Below, in pieces: positions 6,970 through 15,025 of a stretch of DNA of 15,025 nucleotides (its first letter is position 1; the number at the start of each line of letters is the position of its first letter). The position numbers were made by a program, and so were the translations under genes. A model generated the notes under the pieces. It searched no databases and was not told the DNA's origin. It saw only the letters and a program-made list of their open reading frames with translations. This DNA comes from Mucidula mucida (taxonomy: Eukaryota; Basidiomycota; Agaricomycetes; Agaricales; Physalacriaceae). The stretch is taken from positions 1 through 15,025 of the forward strand of contig JADNYV010000813.1 in the NCBI GenBank assembly GCA_015501055.1. The letters are read 5' to 3'.

Positions 6970-8076
6970 ATGTTCCCCCAAGAACTACTCGATGAAATTG
7001 TCGAATGGCTGTTCGACGACCACCCATCCCTTATGGCACTGTCATGCACATCGCAGTGTCTCCGTGCTCGCTCGCAGGCGCTCTTATTCCACGACTTGGA
7101 GCTGTCACCAAGGAACCGTCCTTCGAGATATATACCTCTTCTCGAAATGTCGCCCCACATCCTGAATTACGTTCGCCGACTTCGCATTGTTGCTGAACAC
7201 ATCACCCTTCGTAACCCTCTCCCAGGCCGACCCGTTCAAGAAGACGACTCATTCGGGCGCCTGATCCATGCACTTATTAATGTGGATAAAATTGAGTTCG
7301 AAGGCATACATAGCGTCACGGTCGCAAACAGCCCAGATCTTCTTCCCATCGTATCATCTCCCAGAGTCAGGATGCTCAAGTTGTGGGGAGCCTTCCTCTC
7401 AAACCCTCAGTATTTGTTTCACATTCTTTCCTACTTCCCTTCGGTCTCGTCGCTTCACGTTGATGCCCGATTGCATATAAAGGGGAAGCCTCCCTCACTC
7501 GACCCCGGGAGTTTTCACGTCACCGAAATACATATGCTCACGGTATCATCGCCCCTAGGTGTTTTCCTGTCCAATACCGTTGCCAGCGGATGGTTGAAGC
7601 ACTTGCGCAGGCTAATTTTCCTAAGCTATTCCGCCGAAACCCTCTTCATCATCTCAGAACTCATCCCCAAACTTCCGAATCTCATATCCTTAACGCTTGG
7701 CCGACCAGAGTATAATATTGGCGATTTACAGAGTAAGCGACCATTCCCATGTCCTGCGACTGATTTACTGATAGACGATACAGCGCTGGAGATTCCCGTC
7801 TTTCCCTTGCAAAGAATCAGGTCATTGCACCTGTCCCTCCCTGGCTTCACTTCGTCCTTGACGAGATGGTGGCTCAGCCACCTGACCCAGGAGGCAGCCG
7901 TCAGCTTAGAACATCTGGCGATCATTTTCCACTATGCGGACGCGAGCGCGGCGTCGGAGATGCAGCATTCAATGGTGGCATGGAAGGACGCGGAGAGTGA
8001 TTTACTGCGTCTTCCGAGGCTCAAGTCCGTGAGTATGAAGACGTACATAGAATCTCGCAGCTTCATTATATTCTGA
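6970..8076 (+). CDS. F-box protein, copy A
   Basis: An open frame of 368 codons from ATG 6970 (TTG at 6961 is unlikely as a start; copy B also begins MFPQELF). Residues 1-45 form an F-box: FPQELLDEIVEWLFDDHPSL, then LSCTSQCLRARSQALLFHDL. F-box domains bind Skp1 in SCF ubiquitin ligases, and the remainder selects the target. The rest has irregular leucine-rich stretches (HILNYVRRLRIV, VRMLKLWGAFL, LKHLRRLIFL, LPNLISLTLGR), typical of the large, poorly characterised F-box families of Agaricomycetes. It is the only long uninterrupted gene in the module. A good donor, GTGAGTATG at 8029, and an acceptor ending at 8131 could instead splice out the present stop and extend the protein by about 16 residues to TGA near 8180; without RNA data the choice is open. 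Target unknown. Confidence 0.8.
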   Translation: MFPQELLDEIVEWLFDDHPSLMALSCTSQCLRARSQALLFHDLELSPRNRPSRYIPLLEMSPHILNYVRRLRIVAEHITLRNPLPGRPVQEDDSFGRLIHALINVDKIEFEGIHSVTVANSPDLLPIVSSPRVRMLKLWGAFLSNPQYLFHILSYFPSVSSLHVDARLHIKGKPPSLDPGSFHVTEIHMLTVSSPLGVFLSNTVASGWLKHLRRLIFLSYSAETLFIISELIPKLPNLISLTLGRPEYNIGDLQSKRPFPCPATDLLIDDTALEIPVFPLQRIRSLHLSLPGFTSSLTRWWLSHLTQEAAVSLEHLAIIFHYADASAASEMQHSMVAWKDAESDLLRLPRLKSVSMKTYIESRSFIIF

Positions 8077-8469
8077 GTCATACCAGCAATTGAGCACACT
8101 CCCGATTTTCTTATACATAAGGACATCCCAGGATCCACTACAAAACTTTTCGCTGTTCCGTAGTGTGTGTTGGGTAGGCTGATAAAAAACTGCCAACCAA
8201 TTCTTCTTGGTCCTTACATATCGGCCGAGACCATTGTCCTGCTGCAGTGTAGTGATCAACCCAGACGCGCCGACGAAGCGTATCTTGGTTGCCAGTGGTC
8301 TTACCGGCTTCATGCTTTGTGGTCAATGCCTTAATTGCCTTTGTAAAACGACTAACCCATAAGCCCTGAGACTGTCTGGGCACTCGTAGAACCAACTACG
8401 CTGCACGCGAAGTCTTTGTAGTTGGAAGGTTACATCGTATAAGTTAGACGGAACTACAAGGTAATAACA
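8077..8469. other. Gene-free stretch after F-box gene A
   Basis: No supported frame except a possible last exon of the F-box gene at 8132-8182. Contains a near-inverted GAACCAACTAC / GTAGTTGGAAG pair around 8390-8426, separated by about 25 bases, which could form a small hairpin; function unknown. Confidence 0.5.
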
Positions 8470-9261
8470 TCATCGAATCGAATTCCTCTCGCCACGTTCC
8501 CGAATAAGCGTCGTAATCACAACGCCAGCTCTCAAAGCTTCATAGATCACCTGAAAAATGAATCCCCCAAGCGCACTCGCCGCCACCAAATGTCCCCTAT
8601 CCACAAGCCGCTCCTCATCAAACACCGAGCTCAGACCCAAGATCTTCAATCCCAAAGCGCTGCCCCCCACAAACACGGGTATGATGAGCGCACGGGGGAC
8701 GTATTCCATCCAGAGAATGGAGGCCATGTCCAGATCGCGGTACCCGGACGGGCAGATGGATTGGAATGCCGCGTCGCATGCGATGCAGACTGGGGGGACG
8801 AGGATGCTCCCGCCGATGAGGGACGCGTAGAAGACGGAGAGGGCGTGGCCGGGGGGGATGGTAGATGTGGAGAATAAGGCGTAGCCGAGGACGGTGAAGG
8901 CAGAGGCGGTGATGACGAGGACAGAGAGGCCTACAAGCCATGCGACTACGACCTTGACGCCGTGGAGGAGATGGGAGTAGAATGGGACGGGGATGGAGTC
9001 TGTCATTGGGGCTGGAAGAGACTCGGAGTAGGGATGGCCATAACGTTCGTTGTAAACTGGACTTGAGTTTTGAAAGCGTGGTAGTGTGGCACATATATAT
9101 GAATCTGAGTACGGACTTGGTGATTTCAAGCAGTGTGGCGCTTGAGCGGAAGCGAACGACATGAAGCACGCGTTTGAAGGACGCCTTGAGCTTGATTCGT
9201 GTAATGAGTTGGAGACACTAGTGACTGCTGCTTGTCGTGAGGCGAATGCCTCGAATAGCAC
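8470..9261 (-). CDS. Hypothetical multi-pass membrane protein
   Basis: An intron-free frame of 263 codons ending at TGA 8472-8470. The first 85 residues are polar and Ser/Pro-rich (SNSLHESSSRRPSN, LKSPSPYSDSY). Hydrophobic stretches follow at about 102-130 (VVVAWLVGLSVLVITASAF), 139-163 (LSVFYASLIGGSILVPPVC), 186-210 (RALIIPVFVGGSALGLKI) and 223-243 (HLVAASALGGFIFQVIYEAL), suggesting four membrane helices and a basic C-terminal tail (TLIRERGERNSIR). Met34 (9162) or Met86 (MTDSIPVPFY, 9006) are alternative starts; Met86 would begin just before the first helix. No family is recognised. It has no second copy in this window, so it sits outside the duplicated module. Confidence 0.6.
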   Translation of the reverse strand: MLFEAFASRQAAVTSVSNSLHESSSRRPSNACFMSFASAQAPHCLKSPSPYSDSYICATLPRFQNSSPVYNERYGHPYSESLPAPMTDSIPVPFYSHLLHGVKVVVAWLVGLSVLVITASAFTVLGYALFSTSTIPPGHALSVFYASLIGGSILVPPVCIACDAAFQSICPSGYRDLDMASILWMEYVPRALIIPVFVGGSALGLKILGLSSVFDEERLVDRGHLVAASALGGFIFQVIYEALRAGVVITTLIRERGERNSIR

Positions 9262-9840
9262 AGACTAGTACTCGGACGACGAAGTATTCCGATCCTGGAT
9301 ATGCGGTCAGTGGGCAAGAAAGGTCGCATGAAAGAACGTGTAAGAAACTTTTGGTCGGATGACCGCGAGATGCTGTGTTAATACAATTACGATGAAGAGC
9401 AAATATTTATGATTTCATTGGACAGTTTCGGCTCCGTTATACAGCCGACGCAACGCTAGAAGTTTTGCAGTGTGGTCAGCTTGAACTTTGAAGGCAGGTG
9501 TAGAGTGGTAATGCGAGGCTTCGAAAAAGGTGAATATGTACATAGTATTATAGTATGCACCGAAGTTCGTCTTACTAAACGACACACCTTGAGCGAGCTG
9601 GGACTCGATCAACATGGCTTCTAAAAGGGCAACGGGATGGCGTTGAGCGGTAGGTTGGGTAGAAATCATCGACACAGTAGACATAGATGATGTCCACTGG
9701 GAACCGACAATGAGACATGTACATATGGCAGAAGCATTTACGGTGTCTTGACACATCACTTTTATCAGCGTTCTATGCCATTTGAGGTCGAGATTGTGGA
9801 TATCGACTTGTACAGATAGAAAACCAACGAAGCGTGGCTC
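9262..9840. other. Stretch without a supported gene
   Basis: The only sizeable frame, 9759-9415 on the minus strand (114 codons, ending YNGAETVQ), has ordinary composition, no recognisable motif and no duplicate. It could be a small unknown gene or an exon, but I cannot support it. Homology to the dehydrogenase upstream region begins abruptly at about 9841 (GGCAGGTGTGGGAAAAA). Confidence 0.45.
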
Positions 9841-10214
9841 GGCAGGTGTGGGAAAAAACCTTCGCGGTCAGCGGGTGCGGCAAGTCATATCTCTGTCAGC
9901 ATTGTGCTCGTTCCTTCCCACGACCACTGCGACATCTTCCTATACTTGCTTATATCAGTCCCCTGTGACCATTCGACTCTCGTAACTGCAAGAGAGAGTC
10001 TTTGCTTTTCGCGTACCTATTGCAGCCGCCCCAAATTCCAATGCGGGCGCACGCACTTGACGGCACGCGCCTGCCAACAAATGGCTCCTGTCGCGCCTCG
10101 GGCTTCGGTCCGAGATTGCTAGCACACGCCTAATCATTGACTCACGTCCAGACTCCACACACACACCCTCGATTGCTAAGCGCTAAATCCTTAATCCTTA
10201 CTCACGCCCACCGA

Positions 10215-10221
10215 TATAAAA
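10215..10221 (+). promoter_or_regulatory. TATA box of the full-length dehydrogenase
   Basis: TATAAAA 33 bases upstream of the ATG at 10254, in a promoter (about 9841-10253) closely matching the one in both palindrome arms. TGACTCACG and TTACTCACG lie upstream; TGACTCA is a Gcn4/AP-1-type core, so regulation by a bZIP factor is possible but unproven. Confidence 0.6.
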
Positions 10222-10253
10222 CAGCCCGCTCCTCCATACAACGTGAACACCCA

Positions 10254-11662
10254 ATGGCACCATTCGGAACGCGGTCGTAACCTTTAACGAGATCCCGACG
10301 GGTAGGCGCTTTAATCTCCTCCAACAGCACCTTATATCTATGATACAGGGTATCCAATCCCCGGGCGCACGACGGTCTACGACACGAGCCAGACCATCGA
10401 TCTTGATACCGGTGCCGCTGAACGGCGGTATCCTGATCAAGACGCTCGTCTTGTCCATCGACCCGTACCTCCGCGGGATATGCGCGATGCCCAGCGTCAA
10501 GTCTTACCTTGTGCGTCTGTTTTTTTTTGGTTTCTTATATCCGTTGAGTTGCTTACGCATAATCGCTAGCCCGCATTCCTCATCGGCGAGCCGTGAGTCC
10601 TTGACGCATGCGCCCCTATCCAACTAACCAACGGTAGCCTGTACAACTATGGCGTTTGCACGCGTCGTGCGCTCCGAAAACGCGGATATCAAAGTTGGCG
10701 ACCATGTCTCGGGCATATTCAGTGCGTCCATCCATCCATCCATCCATCACAGCGGGACCTGAGCAACTTTTGTTTTTCAGACTTCCAAGAATACAGCGTC
10801 GTTAGCGACCCCTCGCGCGTCGACATGCGCGTCATCGCCAAGAGCGATGCTCCGACCCTCCCGTGGTCAGTGTACGTCGGCGTAGCAGGGATGCCCGGCG
10901 AGACGGCGTACTTTGGCTACAAGGAATACGCGCACGCAAAAAAGGGCGATACGATCTTTGTGAGTACTGGGGCTGGCGCCGTTGGATCGTAAGCTTCCTA
11001 CTCTCACTCCTTATTTGTGCTCAGATCCCCCGCCCGCAGCATCGTCATACAGCTCGCAAAAATGGACGGCCTCAAAGTAATCGCGTCCGCGGGCACAGAC
11101 GAAAAGGTGGCGTTTATGAAAGAGCTCGGCGCGGATGTGGTGTTTAATTATAAGACGGAGGATACGCTTGGGGTGTTGAAGAGGGAGGGCCCGCTTGACG
11201 TGTATGTCCCTTTCCATTTATTTCGGACGATTAATGATGATGATGGCGGCAGGTACTGGGACAACGTAGGTGGCGCGATCCTTGATGCTGCTATCGAGTC
11301 AATGAAGGACCACGGGCGTATCATTGCGTGCGGGGCGATATCGGCTTATAACGATCCGCGGGGGCAGCATTTCAAGGTATGCTACTCTGTCTGATTTCTT
11401 TGACCACTAGCCCACTTTACTTTATCAGAACCTCTGGCAGCTCTTCGCAAGGAGCCTCACCATTAACGGATTCCTCGTTCGGGACCTCATGCCCAAGTGG
11501 CAAGAAGAGTTTTATCGTGTTATCCCAGCAAAGCTTGCGAGCGGAGAGTTCAAGTATAGGGAGGAGATTACGGTCGGGCTGGAGCATGCGGGCGAGGTGC
11601 TTAGGAAGATTCAGATGGGAGAGAATGTGGCAAAGAGTGTGGTTGTGGTTGCTGAGGAGTAG
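10254..11662 (+). pseudogene. MDR-family alcohol dehydrogenase / enone reductase, full-length, 5' half frameshifted
   Basis: Zinc-independent medium-chain reductase of the leukotriene B4 dehydrogenase / NADP-dependent enone reductase type, which reduces carbonyl or enone bonds with NADPH in the cytosol. Eight exons fit: 10254-10301, 10349-10510, 10570-10592, 10638-10721, 10781-10988, 11040-11201, 11253-11376, 11429-11662, about 347 residues once frames are matched, normal for the family. Motifs in order: VPLNGGILIKTLVLSIDPYLRG, LPWSVYVGVAGMPGETAYF, the nucleotide loop STGAGAVGS, IVIQLAKMDGLKVIASAG, GADVVFNYK, YWDNVGGAILDAA, GAISAYN, and the end VVVVAEE-stop. Three single-base lesions sit in the 5' half: a missing base after ATGGCACC (TAA at codon 9), an extra base at GATACCGGTG (about 10407), and an extra T at GGCGTTTGCACG (about 10656). 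From exon 5 to the stop it is clean. Either a recent pseudogene, a gene used from an internal start, or consensus errors. Confidence 0.88.
10724..10748. repeat. CCAT tetranucleotide microsatellite in dehydrogenase intron 4
   Basis: GTCCATCCATCCATCCATCC and onward gives about five CCAT units just after the donor of intron 4. The equivalent intron in the palindrome arms has a shorter, interrupted CCAT tract and a C-run, so this intron is length-variable between copies. Confidence 0.8.
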
Positions 11663-12223
11663 AATTTGTAGCCAAGAACTCTGTTGTATCAATACACTTA
11701 TAATTTCTTCAATCTGTATCTATCTGACATGGATTTGGCTGGGCTGAACATACTTGGAATTTGAAAGTGAGTAAAGTTATATAAATGAGATAGAGGTATA
11801 GGCGGGTAAGCCTAGCCTTGAATCGTAGCGCTTACTACTATGTACCCATTATGTCAAATGCATCCAGCCAAAAAACCCATGTGCGCTTCCATGACACAAG
11901 GCGACCTGACGTTTTTCAACAAAACGGCAAACAAACACACTACACTTTCGGCGCACCCAAAATATCCTTGACCAAACGCTGCTTCACAACATCGTGCGCG
12001 TCAACATTAATGCTTATCAAACATTGCGAATAGCTTCAGCTTTTCTCCGTTGCGAGTGTTGCCCCGCTAGACATGACATACTGTTATCAGCGGCTTGTAG
12101 GCTCAAGTTCCATGAGATCAACGTGCCTCAGCAAACCACTACGAGTCCTCAGTATTCCCAGCGGCCCCTGCAAGCAACGTTAACAGCTCGTATTGAGAGA
12201 TGGAATAATGTAGTTCGTTGAAT
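11663..12223. other. Gene-free stretch between dehydrogenase and oxidase B
   Basis: Tail-to-tail intergenic DNA serving both 3' ends. No convincing coding frame. The right end from about 12182 (AACAGCTCGTATTGAGAGATGG) matches the sequence beyond oxidase A, which sets the 5' edge of module B. Confidence 0.6.
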
Positions 12224-13697
12224 CTAAAACTGGGCCACTGCTCTACGTCTCTCCGTAGCAGGGAGATCATCGTCTAGCTCCTAAATCAACGACAACTCCA
12301 ACACGTCGCTAGCACAAGGGAGAAACCGCCGCACCACCTTGTCCGTAAGAATGGACGATGCGGCTCATCGACCCATCTGACCGTGGGCGTAACTCACGCT
12401 CAACGCGGACATTTGAGCCCCGGAATGGGCGGGAACCCTTGCACCAAAGGTGCGTCGGGGTCATACTCGGCATGCTCAAGGCCAGGTGCAAAGGTGTTGC
12501 ATGCGTATGATTTCCGGACTGTCCAGCGTGAGGTCGAGTTCGTATTTATGTGGTTGGGCCAAGCCTATAGAAGGTATACGAATGAACAACATGCCCAAGG
12601 AAATATGTAGATCTGACTTACCACCAAGGATGAGCGTTGTTGTCATTGCGGGGGAACGATGAATACAATGTCTTCGTCTTGTCATCGTGAGTGACAGCAA
12701 GCGCCTCGGTGACTTTGGGGAACTTGCTGCCATCGTTGACGACTCGGATAAGAGCGCCTCGAAGTGGGTAGACGGATGCGTCCCCAGCAACGGCCAGGCC
12801 AGTAGCGTTGACGATCGCGTCAGCGCCGTACTCCGCAAGCAGTGTTACCTCTTGGTCAAGTAGATCACCGTTGATGCGGCGCGTCTCCATGACTGCGCCT
12901 TTACAGACAAGCACGAATCGCAGCCAATGCATGTAAGCGTCGGTATCGATGACTGGCGCGAGGTGCTGGTAAGCGTCGACAACGCCAGCCTTTTGATTGA
13001 CTTTGTGTTCATGTACGATGTTGGCATCACGTCGGACTCCTTTGATCTATGAGAAGAGTGAGAGTCACCGTCGTCTACGAAATGTTGGATACTTACATTG
13101 CTCTGAGCAACGTTCTGAGCAACAATTTCTTCATACTTGTCAAGCTGTCCCCGGTCAGGCATGTTCTCCATCTTTTGGTCGAAGAAGAAGTTGGCCATGC
13201 GCATCTGGACACCGTGGTCAAGGTAATCGCTTCGGGGCATGATCGCTTGAAGCTTGTCGAAGACGCGGTATGCAGTCATGCACCATCGCTTAGAATTGTG
13301 AAGAGAGATGACCTGTAACGAAAGGTAAGAATGCGACCAATGTATCGGAAAAGCTAGTCACATCGGTGTGTTTTCCACAAACTGCTGGTGGGAATTCCCA
13401 CAAAGCGCCAGCAATTTGCGAAGTGATGCGGTTCTTGGGGTCGGCCCATCGTTCGGCAATGACAGTCACATCGTAGCCGGCATCTAAGAAGGCCCAGGCA
13501 GTCTAAAGGCATTATTAGAAGCTTGGAGGCAAGAGACACCAATGAACGCCTACAGTAAAGCCGGTGACACCACCGCCAACGATCAAAATACGCTTCCTCG
13601 GAACATTCGGGTCTGCTTGGGGAGGCTGGCCTTCTTGAAGGACAAGCTCGTCGCCGAGGCGAGTCAAGAAGAAGTCGGGAGATGAGGCGATAGACAT
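12224..13697 (-). pseudogene. D-amino-acid oxidase (FAD-dependent), copy B, decayed 3' half
   Basis: Paralogue of copy A with the same intron positions: exons 13697-13554, 13502-13362, 13312-13097, 13046-12622, then about 12560-12224. The start is secure (ATG 13697, MSIASSPDFFLTRLGDELVL). The first half is intact: RILIVGGGVTGFT, TAWAFLDAGYDVTVIAERW, SQIAGALWEFPPAVCG, NSKRWCMTAYRVFDKL, MHWLRFVLVCKGAV and the family-typical VNATG. Exon 3 has a four-codon expansion (AQNVAQSN, where A has AQKD) that looks like a 12-base tandem duplication. After VTHDD a 10-base loss relative to copy A breaks the frame (about 12680), followed by two single-base insertions, an 11-base loss after CGCATG, an extra C at GACCCCGACGC, deletion of part of the SLSFGCA signature, and TAG where copy A has CAG. 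The C-terminal substrate/FAD lobe therefore cannot be made: a pseudogene as read. Confidence 0.85.
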
Positions 13698-13985
13698 TGT
13701 TGAGTTAGAGAAGCTGAGTCTGAGTGGGACTGATGCTGATGGTCCAACATGCTGAACACATCCATGTTAAATACCAATCCCGCGACCGCGACTTTGCAAA
13801 GTGCTCGGAGAACGATCACGTCGTGCTCATCCGCGGCACCCTGACGAGCTGCAGGTCCATGTAGGGTTCAGCGCGGAGGACGTGCAGACCCCGGGTGATG
13901 ACGAATGTGAACGATCGCCTCGGATGGGGGGTTATGGCGTGAGTCGGTGTAAAGAGTAGTAAGTTCAGCAGTTCGCAGGTATTTT
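13698..13985 (-). promoter_or_regulatory. Upstream region of oxidase B with shared promoter repeat
   Basis: Contains TTAAATACCAATCC (TATTTAA and ATTGG on the coding strand, roughly 70-80 bases before the ATG) and the repeat beginning CGGAGAACGATCACGTCGTG that also occurs upstream of oxidase A and in both palindrome arms. Similarity to the arms extends to CAGTTCGCAGGT and then stops; in the arms the dehydrogenase promoter follows at that point. Confidence 0.55.
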
Positions 13986-14739
13986 GCATCTGCAGATGAA
14001 AGTCGCGCATAGGAATCAATTAACGTGCAGAGTTCTTGCACAGCGAACGAGCAGTCGACGGATATGCGACACTATGAGTTTTATCAAGTTGCCGGAGTGC
14101 GAGCTGAGCTGAATCTGAGTTGACAATCTCGGAATTGATGAAAGATCTTACCGAGGACAAGACGATAAGGTATGTCCGAGCAGAATTCCGTGGCAGATCA
14201 AGGCTCTGAAATGCCTTACTTGTTATTTCTAAACCATGAGTTATCCAAGTTTTTCATCAAGAAAAAGTCATCACACTACCAGCACCCTCTCTGTCTCACT
14301 GGTTGACAAGAACAAGATTTCAAACGTCCAATCTCAATTCCACGGCGACGGATGCAAGAGAAGTACGCTCCGTATGGCAAGACGGGCAGACATGATGAGA
14401 GTCGGGTAGCAACTCGAACACGGAGATACCGGCTACTACATCCGTCGGAATCGGGTTGACCTCTTCCCTCCATGGTCTCTAGCGGATCTGCATCCCTGCA
14501 CGTCCTCGCGCCTCTTCATGCCTAGATCATCCTCGGAAATCCGTCAACCTTCAATCTCCGCTTCCTTGCATTCAATAAGGTAAGATTTCCTGTGGCGCGG
14601 ACCAACATACAATGAACAGTCCATGGATACTACTAGCATACAAGTATCATTCAAACACAAGGACTCTCAATTGACTTCCGCGTCTTTAAAGCCCTCCCAA
14701 GGCGCATACTTATCCTCCAGCTTCCAGAGTTCGGCCGTC
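13986..14739. repeat. Duplicated intergenic region between oxidase B and F-box gene B
   Basis: Second copy of 6196-6969 with the same block order but more indels and substitutions. GAGTTTTATCAAGTTGCCGG and GTACGCTCCGTATGGCAAGA are retained exactly. No coding frame is preserved between the copies, so conservation reflects recent duplication or shared regulation. Confidence 0.6.
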
Positions 14740-15025
14740 ATGTTCCCCCAAGAACTATTCGATGAAATTGCCGACTGGCTGTTCGACGACCACCCATCCC
14801 TTATGGCACTGTCGTGTACATCCCAGTGTCTCCGCGCCCGCTCGCAGGCGCTCCTATTCCACGAGTTGGTGTTGTCGCCAAACACAAACTCTCCTTCGAG
14901 CTATATACCGCTTCTTGAAATGTCGCCCCACATTTTGACATACGTTCGCCGACTTCGCATTTTTGCTGGCGATTTTTCAGCCTCTTCGTCTCCTCGCAAG
15001 CGCCTATTTGTTCACCAAGACAACT
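14740..15025 (+). CDS. F-box protein, copy B (cut by window end)
   Basis: The frame opens at ATG 14740 and stays open to the end of the window (95 codons). The N-terminus is an F-box nearly identical to copy A: MFPQELFDEIADWLFDDHPS, LSCTSQCLRARSQALLFHEL, followed by SYIPLLEMSPHILTYVRRLRI. After about residue 72 the two diverge sharply (FAGDFSASSSPRKRLFV here, VAEHITLRNPLPGRPVQ in A). As an F-box protein it would present a target to an SCF ubiquitin ligase through its C-terminal part, most of which lies beyond the window. The offset from copy A is exactly 7770 bases. Confidence 0.75.
   Translation, partial: MFPQELFDEIADWLFDDHPSLMALSCTSQCLRARSQALLFHELVLSPNTNSPSSYIPLLEMSPHILTYVRRLRIFAGDFSASSSPRKRLFVHQDN

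Noticed and set aside
8558..8877. Two plus-strand frames of 90-95 codons
   Set aside because: They lie antisense inside the membrane protein frame, which has clear hydrophobic helices; composition is that of a shadow frame.
9415..9759. Minus frame of 114 codons
   Set aside because: No recognisable motif, no duplicate, no convincing promoter or splice context; kept only as a possibility in the intergenic note.
10198..10500. Minus frame of 100 codons over the start of the dehydrogenase, with relatives at 496-705 and 3109-3318
   Set aside because: Antisense shadow of dehydrogenase exon 2, which encodes the recognisable KTLVLSIDPYLRG block on the other strand.
1..15025. tRNA, rRNA, CRISPR array, riboswitch, bacterial operon signals
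   Set aside because: None seen; spliced genes and fungal protein families make prokaryotic features implausible.

Overview
This window looks like nuclear DNA of a filamentous fungus, most likely a mushroom-forming basidiomycete (Agaricomycetes). Genes are split by short (about 45-55 nt) GT..AG introns, genes lie on both strands, promoters carry TATA boxes, and the protein types fit: an MDR-family alcohol dehydrogenase/enone reductase, D-amino-acid oxidases and F-box proteins. The genus cannot be named from sequence alone.

Layout. (1) 1-3814 is a giant imperfect palindrome: arms 1-1870 and 1938-3814 around a 67-base spacer, with the left arm running off the window edge. Each arm is a mosaic read outward from the centre: an LTR-like AT-rich segment, a reverse transcriptase relic, a promoter repeat also found upstream of the D-amino-acid oxidases, the promoter and 5' half of an alcohol dehydrogenase, and the start of a proline-rich reading frame. 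(2) 3758-4159 is the proline-rich frame joined to the broken dehydrogenase. (3) 4469-8076 is module copy A: D-amino-acid oxidase A (minus), a conserved intergenic region, and F-box gene A (plus). (4) 8470-9261 holds a predicted multi-pass membrane protein (minus). (5) 10254-11662 holds the only end-to-end dehydrogenase copy. (6) 12224-15025 is module copy B: D-amino-acid oxidase B (minus), the same intergenic region, and F-box gene B (plus, cut by the window end).

The theme is repeated duplication of a dehydrogenase / D-amino-acid oxidase / F-box neighbourhood followed by decay. Modules A and B are direct repeats about 7.7-7.8 kb apart. The dehydrogenase occurs three times (two half copies in the palindrome, one full). 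As written, all three dehydrogenase copies and both oxidase copies carry frameshifts or lost signals, while both F-box frames stay open. Many lesions are single-base changes in short homopolymers, so consensus errors must be excluded before calling them pseudogenes.

If functional ancestors existed, the dehydrogenase would reduce carbonyl or enone compounds with NADPH, and the oxidase would deaminate D-amino acids with FAD to an oxo acid, ammonia and peroxide. A shared upstream repeat hints that the two were once divergently transcribed. No complete novel system is demonstrated; the palindrome and the shuffled module are the strongest leads.
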